A DNA stretch of 64,000 nt. It comes from Perkinsela sp. pyNocScin1 (lineage: Eukaryota > Euglenozoa > Kinetoplastea > Prokinetoplastida > Perkinselidae). The notes under the pieces are model-generated. The model was not told the DNA's origin, did not search any database, and worked only from the letters and a program-made list of their open reading frames with translations. Shown here piece after piece: positions 9,969 through 19,276 of the stretch. Every line of letters starts with the position of its first letter. Positions within the stretch are counted from its first letter, which is position 1. The DNA lies in contig CAXHTR010000003.1 of the NCBI GenBank assembly GCA_964019655.1, positions 186,001 to 250,000 on the forward strand, given 5' to 3'. The position numbers were made by a program, and so were the translations under genes.

Positions 9969-11045
9969 CTATTCGCGAACATCAGCGATACCATCTTCGT
10001 ATATCCCAAAGACAGTTTCGCTCTCTGGTAGGCATGGGGAGTCGTATATTTTCACAATGCGCTGTTCACCTTTACCTTTACGAAAACTGAGTCTTGTTGT
10101 GCTTGCGTGCGCCATGATGTGCCCTCCTATTGGTTTCTTAGCGTCAATGCCAGCCATGGGCCCAGCGTCCGGTGATGCGACGACTTGATTGGTCAATACA
10201 ACGGCGACACCGAACTCCTCTGCAATGTTCGTCAAAGAGCGGAGAAACTTGCCGAGGTGCATCTGGCGAGCGGCAAGCTCACTACGCCCGCTGTAGTCAG
10301 TTCTATACAACGCTGTCGCGCTGTCAACTACAACGAGAGCGAAGCGGGTCTCGGCCATCATGGCACCAGCCTTTGCGAGAAGTTCCAGCTGATGATCAGA
10401 GTTAAAAGCCCGGGCGTAAGCAATATTCTCTAAGATGCCTTTAGGATCGAGGTCATAACGCTCAGCGATTGCATGTAATCGCTCTGGTCGAAACGTTCCC
10501 TCCGTGTCAACGTACAGCGCCATTCCTTCTGCTCCTCCATGGGAAATAGGGAGCTGACATGTGACGCACAGTGTATGGCATAGCTGAGTCTTTCCACAGC
10601 GAAATTCTCCGAAGAGTTCTGTGATAGACCCGGTTTCAATGCCCCCAACGAGCATATTATCAAACTCTTTAGAGCCTGTCGTGATTCGAACGATTTCTTT
10701 CCGTACTTCGAGGCACATGGCAGCTGTCGTGAATCCCATAGGCACCGCTTTGCGCACTTCTTGCATTATTTTTTCCGCTTTTGCGTCAGAAATGCCTTTA
10801 ACAGCGAGGATGGCCTTCAATGGGGCTTGCGCTAGGCCATCCAACGTATGGAAACCACCTTCGATGAGCCGACGTATGTCACTGCTTGCAATCCCAGCGC
10901 TTTCGAGCGAATAAATAGAGCGAAACGTGCGTAGTTCTCGCGATTCTACTTCTTCATCTGTAGCGCAGTCGACTTGAGCTTCGTCAACCTTAGCTAAAGC
11001 AGAGTCTGTGCTCTTTCTTGCCTTGTGCTTAGTGCGAGTTTCCAT
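9969..11045 (-). CDS. RAD51: DNA repair recombinase RAD51
   Basis: 358 residues. Forms filaments on single-stranded DNA and performs strand exchange in homologous recombination. An N-terminal helix-hairpin-helix region (about residues 50-100, ending [14 protein letters not shown]) precedes the ATPase core. Walker A is GEFRCGKT at residues 146-153 and Walker B is LVVVD at 237-241. Near-invariant family blocks are present: [66 protein letters not shown] and [13 protein letters not shown]. Length is close to human RAD51 (339). The DMC1 paralogue is less likely because the sequence follows RAD51 at LFGEFR and QVVASPD. The preceding ATG is unambiguous. Confidence 0.96.
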   Translation of the reverse strand: METRTKHKARKSTDSALAKVDEAQVDCATDEEVESRELRTFRSIYSLESAGIASSDIRRLIEGGFHTLDGLAQAPLKAILAVKGISDAKAEKIMQEVRKAVPMGFTTAAMCLEVRKEIVRITTGSKEFDNMLVGGIETGSITELFGEFRCGKTQLCHTLCVTCQLPISHGGAEGMALYVDTEGTFRPERLHAIAERYDLDPKGILENIAYARAFNSDHQLELLAKAGAMMAETRFALVVVDSATALYRTDYSGRSELAARQMHLGKFLRSLTNIAEEFGVAVVLTNQVVASPDAGPMAGIDAKKPIGGHIMAHASTTRLSFRKGKGEQRIVKIYDSPCLPESETVFGIYEDGIADVRE

Positions 11046-11116
11046 GTAAAGAAAAAATCACAAGACAGCGAACATAATGCGGAACGAAAAGTAGACTACC
11101 AAGGGATGTCCTTCGA

Positions 11117-11812
11117 TCAGATTTGTACTGATCCACCGAATCCATACCCGTTATATGCGTAACCAAAGAGGCGATAAAAAAAATAGCATATTCTATCCTG
11201 ATAAGATATGTTCAGTGGCTGTAGTCGCTGCCAATCAGCACGCGCTGCGTCCCCGAGCGGGGTCCGAGAGCTGAGTGTCTCGTTCAAAAGTTCGTAAGCT
11301 GGAAAATACGCGTCGTACCACAATTCAACAAGGGACAGCGACAACATTAGTGGAAAGCCACGCCCTTTTTGAGTTTTTAGCCGTGACCTTATATTTCGAC
11401 ATGTGATATACGTCACTGGGAATGCTAAAGTAAACGGTACTATACACAGTCGCCATTTCATCATTATAAAACTGTCCCAAAGCTCTCTTTCCCGGCTGGT
11501 TTGGGGTAGAAGATCATTATGAGCTATGTCTGACACATTGTCTAGAAGGATCTGTATGTTCCACGACTTGATGCGGGCGTGGTATTCCGACGGCGTTGCG
11601 AGTGGCAGAGGAATTTCATACTTGAGGTTATCCTCACCTAAATAACCTTTAATTTTTTGGTCGTACTTATCTTTCAGAGCGCTAACAATGTGTCTAGCAC
11701 CCTTTTCTGGCTTTGGAAAGAGTGCTGCCTCTGAGGCATGCAGTGCCATTCCACTCACAGCGAAGAGTGCATCAAAAGGGTTTGGCTGGAGATCCTTAGA
11801 AATACGCTCCAT
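11117..11812 (-). CDS. Hypothetical membrane protein, orphan, 231 aa
   Basis: Not recognised. ATG start MERISKDLQPNPFDALF. Two hydrophobic stretches, about residues 117-135 (VPFTLAFPVTYITC core) and 152-172 (PLMLSLSLVELWYDAYF), suggest membrane association. They are separated by a basic loop (RNIRSRLKTQKGR), consistent with a hairpin. The C-terminus is rich in Tyr, Phe and Gly. Located between RAD51 and the mitochondrial formyltransferase in the same orientation. A mitochondrial inner membrane protein is possible, but nothing specific supports this. Confidence 0.55.
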   Translation of the reverse strand: MERISKDLQPNPFDALFAVSGMALHASEAALFPKPEKGARHIVSALKDKYDQKIKGYLGEDNLKYEIPLPLATPSEYHARIKSWNIQILLDNVSDIAHNDLLPQTSRERELWDSFIMMKWRLCIVPFTLAFPVTYITCRNIRSRLKTQKGRGFPLMLSLSLVELWYDAYFPAYELLNETLSSRTPLGDAARADWQRLQPLNISYQDRICYFFYRLFGYAYNGYGFGGSVQI

Positions 11813-11887
11813 TGCATAGTATTACGGGTACGAAATTCAAAATCAACAGATACTAACCTCAACTTCACTTATGAGAACTAAAGATAC

Positions 11888-13960
11888 TTACGGGGCAAGA
11901 AGACCTGGATATAAGACGCCCCGCTTGAGCCCGAACCCTGTGTAAAAAGATTCTAATCGTTTGGAGGACTGTAGGTCATATCCTAGCAGTGAGGTGCTCA
12001 CCGGTTCGCACTTAGAAAGTGTGAGTGATGATACGGAAAGGATACTATAGTCAGCGCATAATATCCAGAGAACGGATGGGATATTGGCGTCAACGTTGCC
12101 AAAGCTATCCGTAAACGTGTATCGCTGATACTTGGGAACGTACACACTTCCAGGTGGTATGTGGCAGGCATAGCATAATTCTGGTTTCGATCTGCGCAGG
12201 AAAACTCGTTTTGTATTGTCTTGAAATAGTTGATCTTTGTATGATGTGCCAGGCAGAGATTCCCGAAAGCGCAAGTACGCATAGCGATGAGCACATGACT
12301 TCGATGTGAATTCAGTATCACTGGGAGGGGCACAGTCACTTTCGAATGGGCACTCCGAATGTTCAATACTTGCTTGAGCATACTTTAAGAAGTTTCTTGC
12401 ACATAAGATTCTGCCCAGAGCGTTGCAGTAAATATGGCATGTCGAATCAAGCTGAGAGATCTCTTCATTTGGTTTTGATGAGTTAATAAAGCGTGCAATC
12501 TTTCTCAAAGAACATGCTTCGCATGAGCACGAATGGCTGTATGCTTCATAACTATGGCAGATAGGATAAATGATATTCAGAACACAATGCTTCAGCTGAT
12601 GAGGGTGTGTCCTAAGTGCAGAAAAGGATTTGCCTCGATGCTCTGTACTGACAGTTCTGCTTTGCTGTAAATCATGGTAGTTTTCGGCTTGTTTTTCCAT
12701 CAGATCATTCGAAAGGCTCTGGTATAGCTTTTTATATGTTGGCAAGCGCTGAGTAACAAGTGAGCAATGCATGGATTTTCCAAATATTTTCCGTGCCTTA
12801 ACCGCCGATTTTACACAAGCTGACGAGGGTTTATCCAAGGCTTTTGATAAAAGGAAGATATCGTGATTAGTCATGTGCACGAAGCAAAGGCGCCCAATAT
12901 CGTCTATTTGCTTGATTTTAGGGGCTTTTATAGTGTACAATGGAAGCTTGCATTCACTGCTGAAGCCGTAGCCAAAGTCACCCTGGGACCTGAAGGCCAA
13001 GTCATTGTATTTCAGAGAAAGCACAGATTTTTCTTGTGTCAGCCGACAGCGTAGGCTTTTGAGCTTGTGTATACTTCTTGGCTCATAAGATAGATGCAGG
13101 CGAAAAATCTCTGAATTTATTTTGCCAACTAATCGGCGAAAAAAGCTTTCTAGACGGCAGAAATTGCCTTCACTGTTTTGGGGCAGGCATGATTGAGCTA
13201 TCGATTCCCATGAAGTCAATAGCTTATCAATCATACGTGTGGAAGCAGCAAGAATCATGTCCGTATATTCACTGTATGTTGGATAAATGACTTTGTTCTG
13301 CGCGAAGAAGCTCTCTAGAAATAAACAAAAAGGTACTGATTGCATAATGCTTCCAGTATCAACGGACTGGGCACTGTTCATTAACTTATCGACTGGTGCG
13401 ATAGAAGCAAGGCTTAGAGCGGAAACACAGTCACCGAATAGAAGGGAATGAAAAAGAGGTGAGGCGCCTCGAAAGCGCGGTAAATGTGATGGGTGAATGT
13501 TCAAAATAATAGGCTTAATGAGTTTTTTCTCAGCATTGCGTTGCATTTTTCTTTCGGCCGTTACGGATTGCAAAAATATTTCAGGAAAGATGAATTTGAA
13601 TGAAACAACGAGAAAGACATCGAAAATATCATTGGGGTTTCGAGGAACTCTTTCCATAGCCTTTGAAATCCACTCTGGTACTAGAACAGGCGCATTGACT
13701 TCCGAATTACCAACAACTTTCTTGTAAATCGATATTTGCTGAAAATCATTAGCATTTGCGATGCTCCACAGCTTCCGAACTCCGATTTCCTCGCAAAAAT
13801 TCCTAATCCTTGTTGCATTTTCAGAGCATATGACGGCGACTTCTGATGCTTCCAGGATTTTTTGATTAGTATCAGGTCTTTTGCTCAATCGTATTTTAGA
13901 AGTCAGGTGTTTCAAGCACCGAAGTGAAAATTCATCACTTCCGCAGAAAGCTATTCGCAT
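11888..13960 (-). CDS. Methionyl-tRNA formyltransferase, unusually long
   Basis: Formylates Met-tRNA with 10-formyl-THF for mitochondrial initiation. The N-terminus MRIAFCGSDEFSLRCL is the standard Rossmann start. The catalytic core is NIHPSHLPRFRGASPL (Asn154, His156) followed by SVDTGSI (Asp201), matching the N-H-D triad. The C-terminal RLESFYTGFGLKRGVLYP resembles the family's tail. Total length is 690 residues against about 310-390 for usual enzymes. The excess is mostly in one poorly conserved central/C-terminal stretch rich in Cys and His (about residues 290-600). In kinetoplastids all mitochondrial tRNAs are imported and the elongator-type tRNA-Met is the one formylated, so added domains could serve atypical recognition (inference). 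ATG start. Confidence 0.85.
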   Translation of the reverse strand: MRIAFCGSDEFSLRCLKHLTSKIRLSKRPDTNQKILEASEVAVICSENATRIRNFCEEIGVRKLWSIANANDFQQISIYKKVVGNSEVNAPVLVPEWISKAMERVPRNPNDIFDVFLVVSFKFIFPEIFLQSVTAERKMQRNAEKKLIKPIILNIHPSHLPRFRGASPLFHSLLFGDCVSALSLASIAPVDKLMNSAQSVDTGSIMQSVPFCLFLESFFAQNKVIYPTYSEYTDMILAASTRMIDKLLTSWESIAQSCLPQNSEGNFCRLESFFRRLVGKINSEIFRLHLSYEPRSIHKLKSLRCRLTQEKSVLSLKYNDLAFRSQGDFGYGFSSECKLPLYTIKAPKIKQIDDIGRLCFVHMTNHDIFLLSKALDKPSSACVKSAVKARKIFGKSMHCSLVTQRLPTYKKLYQSLSNDLMEKQAENYHDLQQSRTVSTEHRGKSFSALRTHPHQLKHCVLNIIYPICHSYEAYSHSCSCEACSLRKIARFINSSKPNEEISQLDSTCHIYCNALGRILCARNFLKYAQASIEHSECPFESDCAPPSDTEFTSKSCAHRYAYLRFRESLPGTSYKDQLFQDNTKRVFLRRSKPELCYACHIPPGSVYVPKYQRYTFTDSFGNVDANIPSVLWILCADYSILSVSSLTLSKCEPVSTSLLGYDLQSSKRLESFYTGFGLKRGVLYPGLLAP

Positions 13961-14052
13961 TTTTGTCCGGTGTACAGAGCATGAATGCTATAAACGACAT
14001 ATTAGGTGAAATAAAATTGAAAAGTGGCTCGAGAAGTTTTCATATGCTCATT

Positions 14053-15018
14053 TCACTTGCCAAATCGGCGCTTTCGGTTAATAAAATCGCGTAGGATCGA
14101 GATGAAACGCGTTTTCGAGAGATCTGGCCATAGCGACTGCTCGATAAATATTTCAGAGTACGCGATTTGCCACAGGAGAAAGTTGGAAACCCGTGACTCT
14201 CCTGAGGTACGTATGATCAGGTCAGGATCCCCTCCATTACCATGTGTCAAGAGATTCTCAGCAATCAAATCTGGTGTTGCATCTATATGGATACGATGCG
14301 AGTCACTGTGCGTTTTACGCATAATTTTTTCCATCGCATGAGCAATCTCCTGCCGCCCCCCATAGCTTACGAAAACATTGAGCTGCAGTTCATCGAATTC
14401 GCATGTGTGTATGGCAGTTGATCTTTTTTCTATAAAATCCATCTTTTCACGTAGATCTTGAGGTATAAGCTCTGGGCTTGTACTTAGAAATCGAATTTTT
14501 ATACGGTGTGTATCTAGCATGGAATCAATGAGGGCTAAATTTGTTCGGATAATCTCGTACAGCTTTTCTATTTCTGCAGCTTTTCTATTCCAATTTTCTG
14601 TGGAAAATGCAAAGACACTTAGAAATTTAATGTCAAGCTCGGTACACCACTCAAGCATTTCGATAAGCTTACATGCTCCATGACGGTGGCCTTCATTAGG
14701 TTCACCGGAAAAAAGCGTACCAAAGCGTCTATTTCCGTCCATGATTATACCTAGATGCTTGAGGTGAGTTCGTAACATACACTTCAATTTGCTGGTGTCT
14801 GGTTCTGTACCAATATCGTTGGCTGAAGGGGCCCCCTTGTAGCTCAGAAAGTAACCGAGCACTATAATACAACTGGCCAGCGCAGAGACCGATGATACAC
14901 TTAGCCCACAGAGTAGTAGTACGCTTTGAAGGGCAACAATGGCTTGCATCCGGGCTTCGCCTATCAATGCATCTATCTCATTGTATGAAATAATTAGCTT
15001 TCCAAGCTGCATATACAT
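14053..15018 (-). CDS. cis-Prenyltransferase (dehydrodolichyl diphosphate synthase, single-subunit type)
   Basis: Elongates FPP with isopentenyl diphosphate to the dolichol precursor for N-glycosylation and GPI synthesis at the ER. 321 residues from the first ATG; an in-frame TTG lies ten codons earlier but is not needed. All five cis-prenyltransferase regions are visible: HLGIIMDGNRRFG (Asp94 binds the diphosphate via Mg), GHRHGACKL, FLSVFAFSTENWNR, LQLNVFVSYGGRQEI, and DPDLIIRTSGESRVSNFLLWQ with YSEIFI. A hydrophobic N-terminal segment (about residues 25-58) probably anchors it to the ER. The C-terminus is NRKRRFGK, containing the RxG motif that in two-subunit enzymes is carried by the NgBR partner, so this one should work alone. 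Confidence 0.93.
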   Translation of the reverse strand: MYMQLGKLIISYNEIDALIGEARMQAIVALQSVLLLCGLSVSSVSALASCIIVLGYFLSYKGAPSANDIGTEPDTSKLKCMLRTHLKHLGIIMDGNRRFGTLFSGEPNEGHRHGACKLIEMLEWCTELDIKFLSVFAFSTENWNRKAAEIEKLYEIIRTNLALIDSMLDTHRIKIRFLSTSPELIPQDLREKMDFIEKRSTAIHTCEFDELQLNVFVSYGGRQEIAHAMEKIMRKTHSDSHRIHIDATPDLIAENLLTHGNGGDPDLIIRTSGESRVSNFLLWQIAYSEIFIEQSLWPDLSKTRFISILRDFINRKRRFGK

Positions 15019-15077
15019 CCTTCGATGAATTGAAAGTGCTAAGCTCAAAATTAAAGATTCAAATTTGAATCTTAGAA

Positions 15078-17879
15078 TTATCTTCTACGGTTTCTTTTAG
15101 CATAAAAGGTGGAATATCTCCAATCATCAGGCGCTTTATTTTTATCAAACAGCGGTTCAAGCGCGCCTGCACTTGCTAACGGAGTGGGCGATTGAATGTA
15201 AAACTGCGGCGCTATGAGCGGAAGCCATTCCTTTTCTATTGGAGAAACAACTCGGATAAATTCTCTCGATGTCATGATAACAGCATGATACATGATAAAG
15301 GGTACATCCTTCCCCGCCATCGCGCTACTGGGAAACACATAAACGACATCTCTTGACGTCATCCGCTTGTATCCATCGGAGCATCGCACTGCAACATTAT
15401 AAAAGTAACCGCTGAGAAATGCAAGTCGAACGCGCATTGATATCGATTTTTTTTGCATCGCATTCTGATCTCGTTTGTAAACTTCCGCTTTAACCATGTC
15501 TACAAGCTCCTGTCGGACGTCTTTGGCACTGCGGAGGGCGCGATGATTCAGGAAGTTTTGCTCACACCACGACTTACTGTATTTTGATTCCTCCCAGAGG
15601 GTATAAATCGAGAGGTATGTCATATGATCGCCATCTGAACGCTGCAGTCTCATTCGCCGTTCATCCGCTTCATCAGCTTTTTCTCGTGGGCGGTAGAATA
15701 TGTCATCAGACAAACTTAAAAGAGCCAATATAGTCGCAACTTCCTGCTCACAACATAGCTGTACAGACTTAAGAAGTACAGAACTCATCGAGGGGTCGAT
15801 GGGATAGTCTGCCATCTTGCGACCGTGCTGCGTCAGCAGCCCATCTGTATCAAGAGCTCCAAGCGAGAAAAGCCGGTGCAAGGCATGAACCAAGTTGGTC
15901 TCGAGCGGCTTGTCAATGAAGTCGAAATTCAGTACATTTACGACACCAGAAGCCTTCATCAAAAGTACAACGCTTGCAAGGTTGCTACGTTGAATTTCTG
16001 GAATACTGTCGAGTGCCATTTCCTTTTCAAAAGTCTCTACAGTGTATAAGCGATAGCATTTTCCGGGAGAAGTACGGCCGGCTCGACCTGCTCGTTGTTT
16101 AGCTTGAGCCTGGCTGATGGGGACTACGCGCAGAATGTCCATAGTTGTATGCGGGTCAAATCCTGATTGGCGAAATACGCCAGGATCAATGACAAAGCGT
16201 ACACCATCAATCGTCAAACTTGTTTCCGCAACGTTTGTAGAGAAGATGACTTTCCTGCTATTGGCTTGAGCGGGCATGAACAGCCTGGACTGGAGCTCCG
16301 TCGGCATAGAAGCGTACACACGGTGGACTTCAACAGACGGAAAATTTTGCGGCAACATGGTACTCCAGCGAGTCATTTGCTGCGCAGCATCTTCAATTTC
16401 TTCTTTTCCAGGGAGAAACACCAAGACGTCGCCTTTCTCCTCTTCGAGATGAAGCTGCATCGACTTCTTTACACTCGCATAGACATACTCGCCCTCGAGT
16501 GGCTCATCGAGGTGCTCAATACTCACCGGATATGTTCGCCCTTGGATATAAAACACTTTTGCACCGCTGAAAAACGACGTGAATTTGCACACATCAAGAG
16601 TCGCACTCGTAACAATAAGCTTGAAATCATTATGCTCGAGAGCACGCTTGAGTAGCCCGAGCAGTAAGTCTGTGTTAATATTTCGCTCGTGGGCCTCGTC
16701 GATTATCACTATGCTATATTTTTTAAACAAAGGGTCCGTGAGCGCCTCGCGAAGCAAAATACCGTCAGTCATGAATTTGATCTGCGTCATCGAAGACGTT
16801 CGATCTTCAAACCGCATGGTGTAACCCACTTCCTCACCTACCACACACCCCATTTCCTCGGCCACCCGCTCAGCAATACTACGAGTAGGAAGTCGGCGAG
16901 GCTGTGTGCACCCAATCACCTTAGAGTCTCTTGCATAGCCTGCCTCTTTCAGGTATTGCGGTATCTGCGTCGTCTTCCCACTACCTGTTTCCCCTATCAG
17001 GACAATAACTTGCTCTTTCGACACTAGCTGAAGGAATTCTTGCCTGACAGTAAAAATCGCAAGGGACTCGCGCTGCTCGCGAATCGACTTCTGACTCGTA
17101 TAACCGTCCTGAAGAAGGGTTTTTGTTCGCACTTCTTCATATGAATCCATTTTACACTGAATCGGCATCGGTTTGATAAATGTCTTTCGCTCGTCAAAAG
17201 CTTGCTTCTGATCTGATATACTCTTTGATATGTAGCCTTGTGGCAGTTTAAATGGTCGATTAGCCATGCTGCTCCCTGCGTACGCACTCTTTAGGAACTG
17301 TCCAGAAGTTCTGTCTTGAAGAAATTTCGGTATTACAGCATTAAGCTCTACATTTGTATTGCTATTTGATTCATCATCTTGCATGTAATGAACGCCGGGA
17401 TGCTCAGATAATTTTCCCACCTGACTCAAAGCATACACCGTATTCTCAGATATCCTGGAAATGGAAGGCCCATACTTTTCTTCTGCGCTTAGCAAATCGT
17501 CACAGCTTTTATGCTCTGAGCTAAGAGAAAGTATTTTTTGCATGAGACTTTCAGTGTCCTGCAAAAAAAAACATTCTTCGCCTCCAGCTGCATGCTCATG
17601 AATCTGAGGAGCAACATTTAAAGTGGACTCATACGCGTGCATAATTTTCGTACACGTGTTGAAAATCAAATGTAGTGCATTCTTGGGAAAAAATTTGTCG
17701 ATATGAGCGATGTTCTGCGCAAAATCTGCCTCAGTGGACTTCTTATGCTTAAGCCATTCCCCGAAAAGCAACTTAGCAGTGCTTAGCGGGTTCGTATGAC
17801 CGGTGAAGTTCTCAACGATATAACAGATGCAGCTGATGCATGCTAAGTTGCATAGTTCTTCAACGATGCTTGCGTGCAT
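15078..17879 (-). CDS. DEAH-box pre-mRNA splicing helicase, Prp2/Prp22 (DHX16/DHX8) group
   Basis: 933 residues. Motifs in order: GETGSGKTTQIPQYL (I), TQPRRL (Ia), IDEAHERNINTDLLLGLLK (II, DEAH), TSATLD (III), STNVAETSLTIDGV (V) and QRAGRAGR (VI). The helicase-associated/OB region follows with the YSKSWCEQNFL and CYRLYT blocks typical of spliceosomal DEAH enzymes. The N-terminal ~250 residues are variable and I see no S1 domain, which argues against a full Prp22; overall similarity fits DHX16/Prp2 about equally. Whether it acts in trans-splicing, the few cis introns, or both cannot be read here. Two nearly adjacent ATGs exist; the in-frame one is used. Confidence 0.88.
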   Translation of the reverse strand: MHASIVEELCNLACISCICYIVENFTGHTNPLSTAKLLFGEWLKHKKSTEADFAQNIAHIDKFFPKNALHLIFNTCTKIMHAYESTLNVAPQIHEHAAGGEECFFLQDTESLMQKILSLSSEHKSCDDLLSAEEKYGPSISRISENTVYALSQVGKLSEHPGVHYMQDDESNSNTNVELNAVIPKFLQDRTSGQFLKSAYAGSSMANRPFKLPQGYISKSISDQKQAFDERKTFIKPMPIQCKMDSYEEVRTKTLLQDGYTSQKSIREQRESLAIFTVRQEFLQLVSKEQVIVLIGETGSGKTTQIPQYLKEAGYARDSKVIGCTQPRRLPTRSIAERVAEEMGCVVGEEVGYTMRFEDRTSSMTQIKFMTDGILLREALTDPLFKKYSIVIIDEAHERNINTDLLLGLLKRALEHNDFKLIVTSATLDVCKFTSFFSGAKVFYIQGRTYPVSIEHLDEPLEGEYVYASVKKSMQLHLEEEKGDVLVFLPGKEEIEDAAQQMTRWSTMLPQNFPSVEVHRVYASMPTELQSRLFMPAQANSRKVIFSTNVAETSLTIDGVRFVIDPGVFRQSGFDPHTTMDILRVVPISQAQAKQRAGRAGRTSPGKCYRLYTVETFEKEMALDSIPEIQRSNLASVVLLMKASGVVNVLNFDFIDKPLETNLVHALHRLFSLGALDTDGLLTQHGRKMADYPIDPSMSSVLLKSVQLCCEQEVATILALLSLSDDIFYRPREKADEADERRMRLQRSDGDHMTYLSIYTLWEESKYSKSWCEQNFLNHRALRSAKDVRQELVDMVKAEVYKRDQNAMQKKSISMRVRLAFLSGYFYNVAVRCSDGYKRMTSRDVVYVFPSSAMAGKDVPFIMYHAVIMTSREFIRVVSPIEKEWLPLIAPQFYIQSPTPLASAGALEPLFDKNKAPDDWRYSTFYAKRNRRR

Positions 17880-17979
17880 GCATTATACATGTGGATTATA
17901 ATCTAGTAATCGATATAAACTTTACTTTTACACCAATTGATTGCGTTTAGTAGTCATAAGAACTCACAGATAAGTACAG

Positions 17980-19209
17980 CTAGCGCTTTGAGGTTGGGAG
18001 TATGAGTGGTAGCAACGAGAAACAGTGTGTCGCTTTATCACCGTGCTCCTTTCGCAAGTTTTCACGCATAATTGTAACCTTGCGAAAAGCAATAAGACCG
18101 GTTAACGCCACCACAAGCCCTCCGAAGACATATGGGCTGGGAGTTTGCGGGAACAGAAGCGGCCACTTGAAGAAAAAGAGCAAAATTGCCACAGGTAGAA
18201 TGGCTTTGAGCGTCATGAAGCACTGCAGGGATGATGCATACTTGACGAGATTCACTAGCGAAACATTCAAGCACAAATTACACAATATGTAGCACACGTA
18301 GGGGAATGTGAAGGGCAGGCTGATAAAGAGCGGCCCTCGTAAAGCTTCACACTGAATTTTATCGTCGTTAATGGTAGTTTTCTGCAGAAGAATGCACTGT
18401 ATGCCATTGAAAAGGAATTCTGTGAACGTCTGACCTTGTGTTTGCTCTAAAAGAATGTTCAAACATACCGTCAGCGTGATGAAAATGGGTGAAAACATCG
18501 CTTGCCATAGGGATGCATGAAGATTGACCAGGTATGCATCGAAGCCTGGATATGCAATGAATATGGCTTCACGGAGTGTAAATGAAATAGAATGTGGGAA
18601 AGTAGAGCATGCCATGAGGAGATGGTACCCGATGTACTTCATTCGCGACATATTTGCGACAGGCCCATTTACCTTTGGGGCGACGATCTCAGGGATCAAT
18701 GCTAGCATCGCGCCGCATAGCACTGTAAAAATGCTCAGAACTTGCCAGAGAGAATATCTTGATTTTAACAGAACCATTGATGCCAACATGGAGAAAAAAA
18801 TAATGGACTGTAGCATCATTGATATCATGACACCACTGATATACGGGGCTGCGAGCAGACCGATGACTCCACCGAGACCGTCAAGAGCTCCCATAAGCAT
18901 AAAAATAGTGATCGGTGGTAGACCTGTTACGAATAGGTCTCGCTTCCGGGCACTGCTCGAGCATTTCCATGGATAGCTCATCATGTTTCTTTCGACGAGT
19001 CCGAACTTGCAACGAATGAGCGTGAGAGTTCCATAAAAAATTACGTAGAATATGGAGTTGCATGTGCTCAAAAAGAACGCGTAGGATAGTCTATTTGTTG
19101 TATTTGTAAGTGGCGTGATAAGGATCTTGTAGAAAACCCGATTGAATCCACCAGATGCTAGTACCAGGAAAATGAGAACCCAGACGAGTGCATTTTGATT
19201 GAATGACAT
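17980..19209 (-). CDS. CRT-like transporter (drug/metabolite transporter superfamily)
   Basis: 409 residues and about ten transmembrane segments spread across the chain. The second-third segment region (MLMGALDGLGGVIGLLAAPYISGVMISMMLQ, cited as a span at about residues 110-140) and the middle GYHLLMACSTFPHSISFTLREA are typical of chloroquine-resistance-transporter-like proteins found across protists and plants. Characterised members move peptides, glutathione or amino acids across lysosomal, digestive-vacuole or plastid membranes. A vacuolar/lysosomal location is expected here, but substrate cannot be inferred. ATG start, compact gene. A generic nucleotide-sugar transporter of the same superfamily is the main alternative. 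Confidence 0.75.
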   Translation of the reverse strand: MSFNQNALVWVLIFLVLASGGFNRVFYKILITPLTNTTNRLSYAFFLSTCNSIFYVIFYGTLTLIRCKFGLVERNMMSYPWKCSSSARKRDLFVTGLPPITIFMLMGALDGLGGVIGLLAAPYISGVMISMMLQSIIFFSMLASMVLLKSRYSLWQVLSIFTVLCGAMLALIPEIVAPKVNGPVANMSRMKYIGYHLLMACSTFPHSISFTLREAIFIAYPGFDAYLVNLHASLWQAMFSPIFITLTVCLNILLEQTQGQTFTEFLFNGIQCILLQKTTINDDKIQCEALRGPLFISLPFTFPYVCYILCNLCLNVSLVNLVKYASSLQCFMTLKAILPVAILLFFFKWPLLFPQTPSPYVFGGLVVALTGLIAFRKVTIMRENLRKEHGDKATHCFSLLPLILPTSKR

Positions 19210-19276
19210 AAATCGTAAAAAATGGGGAACACTTCAAGCATCTACGCCACAATTCTATGCATTGCACGATGAGCTT

